From the NCBI GenBank assembly GCA_003512125.1, contig DOSQ01000049.1, positions 1 to 7,999 of the forward strand: a DNA stretch of 7,999 bases, given 5' to 3'. Positions 1-5,928 of this stretch are shown here, piece by piece. The notes beneath the pieces are model-generated. The model was not told the DNA's origin, did no database searches, and worked only from the letters and a program-made list of their open reading frames with translations. The DNA is from Acidaminococcaceae bacterium. Lineage in GTDB: Bacteria > Bacillota > Negativicutes > Acidaminococcales > Acidaminococcaceae. Made by a program: the position numbers and the translations under genes. Position 1 is the first letter of the stretch. Each line of letters starts with the position of its first letter.

Positions 1-155
1 GCACGATATTCTACATACATGGCGTTCCGGTCCGTCCGCCAGGCATTCTCCAGATTCCAGCGCCGGGCCAGTTCATCCGCCACCATAAAACCGATATTAT
101 GCCGGGTCTTATCGTACTCTTTGCCGATATTCCCCAGGCCTGCTATAATTTTCAT
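1..155 (-). CDS. pth: Peptidyl-tRNA hydrolase, N-terminal part (cut by window edge)
   Basis: The first 51 codons are visible; the rest lies beyond base 1. The enzyme cleaves peptidyl-tRNA released from stalled or aborted ribosomes and recycles tRNA in the cytoplasm. The N-terminus reads MKIIAGLGNIGKEYDKTRHN, followed by IGF, which is the bacterial Pth signature. N9 and H19 match the conserved substrate-binding Asn and catalytic His. The usual Pro of GLGNPG is Ile here, a small departure. The start is chosen because ATG at 155-153 has an AGGAG eight bases upstream. It overlaps the TGA of the deacetylase gene in an ATGA arrangement, so the two are probably translated in a coupled way. Pth after prs matches the gene order familiar from Bacillus. 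Identification is secure; the C-terminal domain cannot be judged. Confidence 0.93.
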   Translation of the reverse strand, partial: MKIIAGLGNIGKEYDKTRHNIGFMVADELARRWNLENAWRTDRNAMYVEYR

Positions 156-1072
156 CTGTTTATCTCCTGATATTCTTCCAACGATACCAAATGATACCCT
201 TTTTCCCGCAGGCTGTCAATGAGCAAAGCCACCGCGTCCACCGTTGCCTGACGGGATGCTTTGTAAAACGGGCTGTCCCCGTCATGCAGCAGGACGATGG
301 CCCCGTCTTCTGCTTTGGCCATCACCCGGCCATAGATTTCCTGTTTCCCGATCCCCGTCCAGTCCCGGGGAATCACCGACCAGTTTACCACCGCCAGGTT
401 TTGCGCAGCCGCTTCTTCCATCACGGAAAAATCCCGGAAGCCGTGGGGCGGGCGCCAGTACACCGGTTCTTTACCGGTAATGCCATGAAGTACTTTTTTC
501 CCCTGCGCCAGATTCTTTTGTTTTTCTTCTTCCGTCAGCTTCAGGAAGTCCCGGTGCCGGAAGGCGTGCAGCCCGACCGTATGTCCCTCAGCCAGCGCCC
601 GTTTCACCAGTTCCGGATGCCGCTGCGCCTGCTCCGCCACCAGAAAGAACGTGGCATGGGCCTTCTTCTCTTTCAGTACATCCAGCAGACGGTCCGTATA
701 AGGCGGATAGGGCCCGTCGTCAAAGGTCAGGGCCATATACCCGCCTGATGGTATAGCCGGTGAACCGGTCTTGCCGCTGTCCGGAGCAGGCTTTTGCGCC
801 GCACTGCCCGGTAACGGCGCCGCAAATTCCGCACCGCCAGGAGACGGCGCAGCGACCACCCCATTGCCGGGTAAATCCTGCAAACGGTTCACCGTTTTTC
901 CATAACTGTTGCCAATCGGATACACTGCCGCCGCCAGTGCGCCGGACCCTGCCAACAGGAAGACTGCGGAAACCGTGACGGCCAGTTTCCGGGAGATTTT
1001 GCCCAGCCGCCCCACCCAAAGGAAAACCAGCGCCGCCAGATAAAACGCCCCCATGATATATACTATACGCAT
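152..1072 (-). CDS. Membrane-anchored polysaccharide deacetylase (NodB / carbohydrate esterase 4 family)
   Basis: This 306-residue protein is predicted to remove N-acetyl groups from a cell-envelope glycan such as peptidoglycan; the substrate is not shown by the sequence. Two hydrophobic segments (about residues 4-20 and 30-50) could anchor it in the membrane. A Pro/Ala/Gly-rich linker (about 66-111) follows, then the NodB domain (about 112-300). The family's motifs are present: TFDDG at 116-120 (catalytic Asp and metal Asp), HAFRH at 169-173 (metal His pair), RPPHG at 207-211, RDW at 236-238 and LLHDG at 261-265. The catalytic set therefore looks intact. The ATG at 1072 has AAGGG eight bases upstream. 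The gene lies behind a terminator-like hairpin after prs, and I saw no convincing promoter of its own. Its TGA overlaps the pth ATG. An envelope enzyme in the slot where Bacillus has the ribosomal-protein-like ctc gene is unusual. Confidence 0.88.
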   Translation of the reverse strand: MRIVYIMGAFYLAALVFLWVGRLGKISRKLAVTVSAVFLLAGSGALAAAVYPIGNSYGKTVNRLQDLPGNGVVAAPSPGGAEFAAPLPGSAAQKPAPDSGKTGSPAIPSGGYMALTFDDGPYPPYTDRLLDVLKEKKAHATFFLVAEQAQRHPELVKRALAEGHTVGLHAFRHRDFLKLTEEEKQKNLAQGKKVLHGITGKEPVYWRPPHGFRDFSVMEEAAAQNLAVVNWSVIPRDWTGIGKQEIYGRVMAKAEDGAIVLLHDGDSPFYKASRQATVDAVALLIDSLREKGYHLVSLEEYQEINR

Positions 1073-1096
1073 AAAAACTACCCTTAGTTACCAAAC

Positions 1097-1137
1097 CAAA
1101 AATAAAATAAAGGCTCCGCCAATGTGACACGGAGCCT
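1097..1137 (-). terminator. Probable rho-independent terminator after prs
   Basis: On the minus strand an 8-bp perfect stem (AGGCTCCG / CGGAGCCT, arms at 1130-1137 and 1111-1118, loop of 11 nt) is followed by TTTATTTTATTTTT. The T tract is interrupted, so termination may be partial. It lies about 77 bp after the prs stop codon and about 40 bp before the deacetylase ATG. It either ends the prs transcript or attenuates reading into the deacetylase-pth pair. Confidence 0.7.
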
Positions 1138-1214
1138 GAGAAAACCGAATCGTAAGAAAACACCAGCCCATAAGCCGGGCAAATGCGCACCTTACATCTG
1201 ATAAATACCTGTCC

Positions 1215-2171
1215 TTATACTTCTTCAAACAGCTGGCTTACCGACCAGTCGTTGTAAATACGGAGCATGGTCTCTGCCAGGATCGGGGCAATCGAAAGAA
1301 CTTTAATCTTAGGATGCTTCTTGTTCGGAGGCAGCGGAATGGTATTGGTCACAACCAGTTCCGTAATATCCGAAGCAGCAATGCGGTTTAAAGCCGGATC
1401 TGTCAGGATAGGATGGGTGCAGCAGGCATAGACTTCTTTGGCCCCAAACTTTTTCAGCGCCTTGGCTCCTTCGGTCAGGGAACCGGCCGTATCTACCATA
1501 TCGTCCACCATGATGGCCGTCTTGCCTTCTACGCTGCCAATCAGGTTCATGACTTCCGCCACGCCCGGTTCCGGACGGCGTTTATCAATAATGGCCAGAC
1601 CGCAGTTCAGCCGTTCCGCAAAGACACGGGCACGGCTTACGCCGCCCAGGTCAGGAGACACTACGATCATATCCTTCAGATTCTTCTGTTTGATGTAATC
1701 GGCCAGTACGGGAGCCGCCGGCATATGATCCAGCGGGATGTTGAAGAAGCCCTGTATCTGGGCCGCATGCAGGTCGATGGTCACCACCCGGGTGATACCG
1801 GCGCACTGCAGAATATCCGCCATCAGCTTGGCCGTGATCGGTTCCCGGCCCCGGGCCTTGCGGTCCTGACGGGCATATCCATAGAACGGGATCACCGCGA
1901 TGATATGATTGGCGGAAGCCCGTTTGAAGGCATCTGCCATAATCAGCAGTTCCATCACATTGTCATTGACAATGGGTCCGCATGTAGGCTGGACAATAAA
2001 TACATCTTTGCCGCGAACGCTTTCATTGATCATGGCCTGCACTTCGCCGTTGTTAAACCGGTTGATGACCGCGTCACCCAGCGTGGTTCCCAGATAGGCC
2101 GCGATTTCCCGTGCCAGGTCCGGATTTGCGTTACCAGTAAAAATCCTGAATTTGTCTTCATTTGCCAACAT
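1215..2171 (-). CDS. prs: Ribose-phosphate pyrophosphokinase (PRPP synthase, class I)
   Basis: The enzyme makes 5-phosphoribosyl-1-pyrophosphate from ribose 5-phosphate and ATP, feeding purine, pyrimidine, NAD, His and Trp synthesis in the cytosol. From the chosen start it is 318 residues, the normal family length. Visible motifs are the N-terminal FTGNANPDLAREIA (11-24), the ATP-loop stretch PFYGYARQDRKARGRE (95-110), DLHAAQIQGFF (133-143), the flexible-loop residues around SRARVFAERL (179-188), and the PRPP-binding VDDMVDTAGS (222-231). All look intact. An upstream in-frame ATG at 2204 would add 11 residues. ATG at 2171 is preferred because GGGGAGG lies eight bases before it and the protein then begins where homologues do. 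The gene has its own predicted promoter and a leader of about 70 nt, with a terminator-like hairpin behind. Confidence 0.96.
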   Translation of the reverse strand: MLANEDKFRIFTGNANPDLAREIAAYLGTTLGDAVINRFNNGEVQAMINESVRGKDVFIVQPTCGPIVNDNVMELLIMADAFKRASANHIIAVIPFYGYARQDRKARGREPITAKLMADILQCAGITRVVTIDLHAAQIQGFFNIPLDHMPAAPVLADYIKQKNLKDMIVVSPDLGGVSRARVFAERLNCGLAIIDKRRPEPGVAEVMNLIGSVEGKTAIMVDDMVDTAGSLTEGAKALKKFGAKEVYACCTHPILTDPALNRIAASDITELVVTNTIPLPPNKKHPKIKVLSIAPILAETMLRIYNDWSVSQLFEEV

Positions 2172-2179
2172 TTGGACGT

Positions 2180-2186
2180 CCTCCCC
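2180..2186 (-). promoter_or_regulatory. Shine-Dalgarno site that fixes the prs start
   Basis: GGGGAGG on the minus strand ends eight bases before ATG 2171. The upstream in-frame ATG at 2204 has only a poor AAGG-like match about 15 bases away, so the shorter reading is the better one. Confidence 0.8.
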
Positions 2187-2246
2187 TGTCTCCCTTGGTA
2201 TCATGAAATGACTTGCCTTGAACTGCTATTTCAAAAATCCCTACTT

Positions 2247-2276
2247 AGTATATACCAAACGACCTGTTTTCCACAA
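2247..2276 (-). promoter_or_regulatory. Predicted sigma-A-type promoter for prs
   Basis: On the minus strand, TTGTGG (2276-2271) is followed after 18 bases by TATACT (2252-2247, 5 of 6 to the consensus -10). An alternative reading uses TGG-TATATA as an extended -10 with a 16-base spacer. It would give a prs leader of about 70 nt. The -35 box overlaps one arm of an inverted repeat, noted separately. Confidence 0.6.
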
Positions 2277-2303
2277 GTATTTTTATTAAGGGGAAAAACA
2301 GGT
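2262..2303. repeat. Imperfect inverted repeat between glmU and prs
   Basis: Plus-strand arms ACCTGTTTTCC (2262-2272) and GGAAAAACAGGT (2292-2303) are complementary apart from one extra A, with a 19-bp centre. One arm covers the -35 box of the predicted prs promoter, so it could be an operator. It could also be a weak glmU terminator, but no T tract follows on the minus strand. No regulator is assigned. Confidence 0.5.
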
Positions 2304-2347
2304 TCATCCGGTTTATAATTCTTATTAATAAGTTTGCGCTCCCGTAT

Positions 2348-3313
2348 TTATTTTATTTCGCAGTCTTGCACATGGGTAAATTCGCAGCAGCATCCGTCGG
2401 CCACTTTCACGTTTTCCAGACGCACGTTGGGACCGATCTGGCAGTCTTCCCCGATCACCGTCGTCCCCTGCAGCCAGGTGTTGGGATAGATCACGGTATC
2501 CGGTGCGATTTTTACACTCTTTTCAATAAACGTGGAAGCCGGATCCATAACTGTCACGCCTTCGTCCATGAGCCGTTCCAGAATACGGCGGCGCATGACG
2601 CTTTCCGCTTCCGCCAGCTGGCGGCGGCTGTTGACGCCCATGATCATTTCGCTGTCCGCTGTGACCACGCCGCCTACTTTTTTGCCCATGGCCCGCAGTT
2701 TGGCCAGCACATCTGTCAGGTAATATTCCCCCTGGGCGTTATTGTTGCCCAGCGTCCGCAGCACTTCAAACAGGAGCGGGGCTTCCACGCAGTAGTTGCC
2801 GGTATTGATTTCCTTAATCAGCTTCTGCTCTTCGGAAGCGTCTTTCTGCTCCACGATGCCGGCCACATCCCCGTTGGCATCCCGCAGGATACGGCCGTAG
2901 CCAAAGGGATCTTCCATCACGGCGGACATCACGGTGGCTGCCGCGCCGGATTTTACGTGTTCCTCATAAAACTTTTTCAGTTCATCCGCCTCCAGCAGCG
3001 GCGTGTCGCCGCACAGGATCATCACCGTGCCGGTAAAATCCTTCAGGGTATCCGCTGCCTGCAGCACCGCATGGCCTGTTCCCAGCTGTTCCGCCTGGAG
3101 GGCGATCCGGGCCCGGCTGCCTACCAGTTCCCGTACCAGCTCCGCGCCGTGGCCGATCACGACCACGTTATCACGGCAGCCTGCCGCTTCTGCCGCATCC
3201 ATCACATGTTCCAGCATGGGATGCCCGCCTACTTTATGCAATACTTTGGGCAGTTTGGACTTCATCCGTGTACCTTTGCCTGCTGCCAGAATCACAGCCG
3301 TTAATTTTGCCAT
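2348..3313 (-). CDS. glmU: UDP-N-acetylglucosamine pyrophosphorylase, GlmU lacking most of the acetyltransferase domain
   Basis: The N-terminal domain joins N-acetylglucosamine 1-phosphate to UTP, giving UDP-GlcNAc for peptidoglycan and other glycans. It is intact by eye: LAAGKGTRMKSKLPKVLHKV (9-28) is the nucleotidyltransferase signature, AEQLGTGHA (74-82) contacts the uridine, D103 in LCGDTP matches the metal-binding Asp, GYGR is at 138-141, GNY at 172-174, and GVNSR at 226-230 carries the second metal ligand. A linker helix (about 229-250) follows, then only the first left-handed beta-helix coils (about 251-321). Full GlmU is about 450-460 residues. This protein stops at 321, before the region carrying the acetyl-transfer Lys, His, Tyr and Asn residues. 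No remnant of the missing part is seen in any frame of the 143 bp before the upstream prs ATG. ATG 3313 has AAGGAG ten bases upstream. The first activity is confident; lack of the second is a strong inference. Confidence 0.9.
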   Translation of the reverse strand: MAKLTAVILAAGKGTRMKSKLPKVLHKVGGHPMLEHVMDAAEAAGCRDNVVVIGHGAELVRELVGSRARIALQAEQLGTGHAVLQAADTLKDFTGTVMILCGDTPLLEADELKKFYEEHVKSGAAATVMSAVMEDPFGYGRILRDANGDVAGIVEQKDASEEQKLIKEINTGNYCVEAPLLFEVLRTLGNNNAQGEYYLTDVLAKLRAMGKKVGGVVTADSEMIMGVNSRRQLAEAESVMRRRILERLMDEGVTVMDPASTFIEKSVKIAPDTVIYPNTWLQGTTVIGEDCQIGPNVRLENVKVADGCCCEFTHVQDCEIK

Positions 3314-3394
3314 TCTAAATACTCTCCTTTGATCGCCTGGTAACTCTCACAATTTATAAACAAATCTGTAAAAACTTCATTTATCATTTGCCAC

Positions 3395-3423
3395 ATTATA
3401 ATATGCAGCGGCCAGAATTACAA
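3395..3423 (-). promoter_or_regulatory. Predicted sigma-A-type promoter for glmU
   Basis: On the minus strand, TTGTAA (3423-3418) and a perfect TATAAT (3400-3395) are separated by 17 bases. The -35 box contains the TAA stop codon of the preceding nucleotidyltransferase gene, so the promoter begins inside that gene's end. The predicted leader to ATG 3313 is about 75 nt and AT-rich. It lets glmU be expressed independently of the ispE operon. Confidence 0.75.
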
Positions 3424-4239
3424 ATATTTTTCTGCCACCGCCCATTCCTCCGCCCTGTCCAGATCCGTACCGATGCAGGCGTGATCCGTAATGACGGCCC
3501 GTCCCCGGTAGCCGAACAGCTCCGAAACCTTATTCTCCACATCTGCAAGGGACAACCGGTGCAAAAGCATCTTCAGGATAAAGAGCGGCCCCAGCCAGGC
3601 TGCCAGCTTTACCGGATTTTTGCGCAGGGCAAAAACTTCTTTCATCTTTTCGATACAGCCCGGGAATAAATGCACGGAAACCAGCGAAACATTACCACCG
3701 GTAAAATCGCCTTCTTTTAAATGGAAGAAGGTGCGACGCAACGAAGGAAACTCTCGCAGGCAGGCCTCTTTCCGTACGATGGCGTAGACCCCGTCCGCCT
3801 CTGCCGCTTCCGCCCGGGCGATAAAATCGTCCAGGGCTTCCCCGGTCAGAAAGGGAAGGTCATCACACACGGTAACGACCTTATCTATGTTTTCATGCCC
3901 CGGCTGTTCCCTCAGTTTTTGAATCGCCGCCGCCGCGCATTCCGCCATGCTGCCGTCACAGGCGCATAACAGCATACCCGGAACGGCCGCCTGCCGGAAC
4001 GCTTGCAGGTGCCCGCTGTGTGTCACCAGGACCACGGATGCGATACGGTTGCTTTGGCGGACTGATTCCATTATATAATCCAACAGACGGCGCCCCTTCA
4101 GTTGTGCCAGCGCCCTTGGCTGCCGCTCCTGCCCCGGCAGGGATACCGTACCTCCGCCGCCGGCCAGGATCACCAGGTCATATTTAAGGAGACGCTGCTC
4201 AGACAGCGTCTCCTTATATTGCATCGTTGCTGTATTCAT
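3418..4239 (-). CDS. MobA-like NTP transferase domain protein, substrate unknown
   Basis: This is a 273-residue cytosolic protein with a nucleotidyltransferase-like Rossmann fold. The N-terminal strand and loop read YDLVILAGGGG (20-30). RALAQLKGRRLLDYIMESV (42-60) is the usual helix after the loop, CDDLPFLT (125-132) is the acidic metal-site motif, FTGGN is at 179-183, and an acidic C-terminal IGTDLDRAEEW lies at 256-266. The G-x-R and Lys normally found in LAGG-x-S-x-RMG-x-x-K are replaced (TVSLPGQERQPR), so catalysis and substrate cannot be assumed. I recall similar proteins beside ispE in Negativicutes; no function is assigned here. The gene starts 9 nt after the GntR stop with a weak Shine-Dalgarno (GACGGGA), which suggests coupled translation. 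ATG at 4224 (residue 6) is an alternative start. Codons 8-19 form a perfect hairpin, and residues 1-18 precede the fold. Confidence 0.8.
   Translation of the reverse strand: MNTATMQYKETLSEQRLLKYDLVILAGGGGTVSLPGQERQPRALAQLKGRRLLDYIMESVRQSNRIASVVLVTHSGHLQAFRQAAVPGMLLCACDGSMAECAAAAIQKLREQPGHENIDKVVTVCDDLPFLTGEALDDFIARAEAAEADGVYAIVRKEACLREFPSLRRTFFHLKEGDFTGGNVSLVSVHLFPGCIEKMKEVFALRKNPVKLAAWLGPLFILKMLLHRLSLADVENKVSELFGYRGRAVITDHACIGTDLDRAEEWAVAEKYL
4185..4216 (-). repeat. Perfect 13-bp inverted repeat in the first codons of the MobA-like gene
   Basis: Arms TAAGGAGACGCTG (4185-4197 on the plus strand) and CAGCGTCTCCTTA (4204-4216) are exactly complementary around a 6-base loop. Both strands read the same arm sequence. 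In the mRNA the 5' arm holds AAGGAG, a Shine-Dalgarno-like word, paired with CUCCUU. The structure begins about 23 nt after the first base of the gene's ATG. No T tract follows on either strand, so it is not a standard terminator. Confidence 0.85.
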
Positions 4240-4248
4240 GTTGTCCCG

Positions 4249-4965
4249 TCACTTTTTCACCGCAAGAGAAGTATGGAACTCCTCGCCGCCATTCCGTTCC
4301 GACATGGCAGCCATCAGGGTCCGTTCCGCGTTTTCCAGATGGATGCGGGCTGCTTCCTGGCTCTTCTCCACATCCCGGGCTGCAATGCTTTCCACTAACC
4401 GTCGGTGTTCTTCCTGAGTATCCTTTAACCGGCCCGGATAGCGCATGGATACGCCCCGGATCACCGTGATCTGCTCCCGCAGGTTGTTGATGATGTTGCG
4501 CAGCCGTTCATTGCGGCTGGCCTTGTATAAAACATCGTGGAATTCAATATCCGCTTCCACCACTTTGGACATATCATTCTCTTCAATGGCATTACCCACC
4601 TTTACCAGCAGGCGTTGCAGCTCTTCCAGTTCTTCGTCGCTGATGCGCTCCGCCGCCAGCCCGGCAGCCAGGGTGTCCAGACTGATGCGGATCTCATATA
4701 CGTCGTTGATATCCTTGATAGACATGTTGGAAACATAGGTGCCCCGCCGGGGGATCATCACCACAAAGCCTTCCATTTCCAGCTTGCGGATCGCTTCCCG
4801 CACCGGGGTACGGCTTACACCCATCTCATCCGCCATCTGGATCTCCATCAGGCGTTCTCCCGGCGCGAAGACGCCGTTGATGATCGCTTCCCGGATGTGT
4901 TCGCACACCAGCTCCCGCAAAGGTTTATAACTGTCCAGACGAATCTGTTCCAAATGTCCGCTCAT
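4249..4965 (-). CDS. GntR-family transcriptional regulator, FadR/FCD subfamily
   Basis: This 238-residue protein is a predicted DNA-binding repressor or activator. The winged helix-turn-helix spans about 13-80, with the GntR signature around ERLMEIQMADEMGVSRTPVR (37-56) and REAIRKLEMEGFV. The wing follows as PRRGTYVSN (72-80). The C-terminal FCD domain (about 86-215) carries the typical metal-site residues by spacing: D139 and H143 in ADIEFHDVLY, H187 in EEHRRL and H209 in RIHLEN. It therefore probably binds a divalent metal and a small carboxylate-like ligand; the ligand is unknown. ATG 4965 has GGAGG eight bases upstream and overlaps the ispE TGA by 4 nt (ATGA), so it belongs to the ispE operon. 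It sits where Bacillus has purR, but the family is unrelated. A TGTATACA palindrome in front of ispE is a candidate site for it. Confidence 0.92.
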   Translation of the reverse strand: MSGHLEQIRLDSYKPLRELVCEHIREAIINGVFAPGERLMEIQMADEMGVSRTPVREAIRKLEMEGFVVMIPRRGTYVSNMSIKDINDVYEIRISLDTLAAGLAAERISDEELEELQRLLVKVGNAIEENDMSKVVEADIEFHDVLYKASRNERLRNIINNLREQITVIRGVSMRYPGRLKDTQEEHRRLVESIAARDVEKSQEAARIHLENAERTLMAAMSERNGGEEFHTSLAVKK

Positions 4966-5822
4966 ATCTTCTTCCTCCCCACCATCTCCGCCACTGCGGT
5001 TTCCAGACGCTGTGACTGCAATATCCCGGCAATTTTTTCGCCGGCCTCTTTATCTTTTATGATTCCGAACACCGTCGGACCGCTGCCGCTCATCATGACC
5101 GGCCCGGCCCCGTTCTGCAGCATCTGCTGCCGAATCTCCCGGATTTCCGGGTGGGCGCCTGCCGTCACCGGCTCCAGCACGTTGCCGAAGCGGCACAGTA
5201 CACCCTGCATGTCACCGCCCCGCACTGCCTGAACCATTCCTTCAATATCCGGATGGACTACATTTTTCTGCTTGTCAAACTCCCGGTACGCCCAGGGCGT
5301 GGAAACTTCCAGAGCCGGTTTCGCCAGTACCAGCTGCAGCGGCGGTAAATCCGGCAGCGGGGTCAGTATCTCGCCCCGGCCGGTTGCCAGCGCGGTTCCC
5401 CCGGCTACGCAGAAGGGAACATCAGACCCCAGCTTGGCCCCCAGCCGTTCCAGCTTCTCCACGGACAGGTGCAGTTCCCAGTACCGGTTCAGCCCCCGCA
5501 GGACCGCCGCAGCATCCGTACTACCTCCCGCCAGCCCGGCCGCCAGAAAAATCTTTTTTTCAATGTGGATGTGTACCCGGGGCTCCCGGTGGGCATACTC
5601 CCCCATAAGCACCGCTGCCTTCCAGGCCAGGTTGGAAGGTCCTCCCTCCAGACCGGCCAGGTCCGTGGTCACTTTCAGTTCCGGACTCTCCGTAAAGGTT
5701 ACCGTATCCGCCAGGCTGATCGTCTGCATCACCATGGCCACTTCGTGGTACTTGTCCGGACGCAGCCCCAATACATCAAGCCCCAGATTGATTTTGGCAT
5801 ACCCTGTTTCCGTCAGCTTCAT
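4962..5822 (-). CDS. ispE: 4-diphosphocytidyl-2-C-methyl-D-erythritol kinase
   Basis: This GHMP kinase phosphorylates CDP-methylerythritol with ATP in the non-mevalonate (MEP) route to isoprenoids. At 286 residues it is full length. Visible motifs are YAKINLGLDVLG (8-19, with K10 matching the active-site Lys), DKYHEV (23-28), the ATP-binding glycine-rich loop AAGLAGGSTDAAAVLRGLN (94-112), LGSDVPFCVAGGTA (131-144, with D135 as the catalytic Asp) and MMSGSGPTVFG (243-253). The canonical GLGGGSSDAA loop is slightly varied to GLAGGSTDAA. ATG 5822 has AAGGA eight bases upstream. It is the first gene of a leftward operon with the GntR and MobA-like genes. Its 3' end (MVGRKKI) encodes the Shine-Dalgarno of the regulator. 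A promoter and possible operator are seen upstream. Confidence 0.96.
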   Translation of the reverse strand: MKLTETGYAKINLGLDVLGLRPDKYHEVAMVMQTISLADTVTFTESPELKVTTDLAGLEGGPSNLAWKAAVLMGEYAHREPRVHIHIEKKIFLAAGLAGGSTDAAAVLRGLNRYWELHLSVEKLERLGAKLGSDVPFCVAGGTALATGRGEILTPLPDLPPLQLVLAKPALEVSTPWAYREFDKQKNVVHPDIEGMVQAVRGGDMQGVLCRFGNVLEPVTAGAHPEIREIRQQMLQNGAGPVMMSGSGPTVFGIIKDKEAGEKIAGILQSQRLETAVAEMVGRKKI

Positions 5823-5907
5823 TCACGATTTCCTTATCTCTTCGGCAACCCGCGCGTTATGTGAAAACCGTCCGACCGGATTGCCTTACCCAAATGCCAA
5901 AAAATAC

Positions 5908-5915
5908 TGTATACA
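5908..5915. promoter_or_regulatory. TGTATACA palindrome, candidate GntR operator
   Basis: This 8-bp perfect palindrome lies just downstream of the predicted ispE transcription start (about +7 to +14). FadR/FCD-type GntR regulators commonly bind short dyads with GT and AC half-sites such as TTGTATACAA. The operon encodes such a regulator, so autoregulation is plausible. The flanks (C before, A after) do not extend the symmetry. Confidence 0.4.
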
Positions 5916-5928
5916 AAATACCTACCAT

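Noticed and set aside
720..1190. Minus-strand frame overlapping the deacetylase and its upstream gap
   Set aside because: It is out of frame with the deacetylase and spans the terminator hairpin; no domain is recognised.
2172..2204. Upstream in-frame ATG giving prs an 11-residue N-terminal extension
   Set aside because: It has a poor ribosome-binding site, while ATG 2171 has GGGGAGG at ideal spacing and gives the family's normal N-terminus.
1413..2318. Long plus-strand open frame (301 codons) opposite prs
   Set aside because: It is antisense to an unmistakable prs with intact motifs, its composition (many His, Gln, Arg) is that of a shadow frame, and I recognise no domain.
2321..2332. CTTATTAATAAG palindrome after glmU, with TTATTAATAA also at 7076-7085
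   Set aside because: It is short, AT-only in the core and in AT-rich gaps, so recurrence is easily due to composition; there is no supporting context.
2231..2347. Possible frameshifted remainder of GlmU downstream of its stop
   Set aside because: All frames of this AT-rich gap lack hexapeptide-repeat character and are broken by stops, so the short GlmU is not explained by a nearby frameshift.
2366..3304. Long plus-strand open frame (312 codons) opposite glmU
   Set aside because: It mirrors glmU, is His- and Phe-rich with no motif, and has no good ribosome-binding site.
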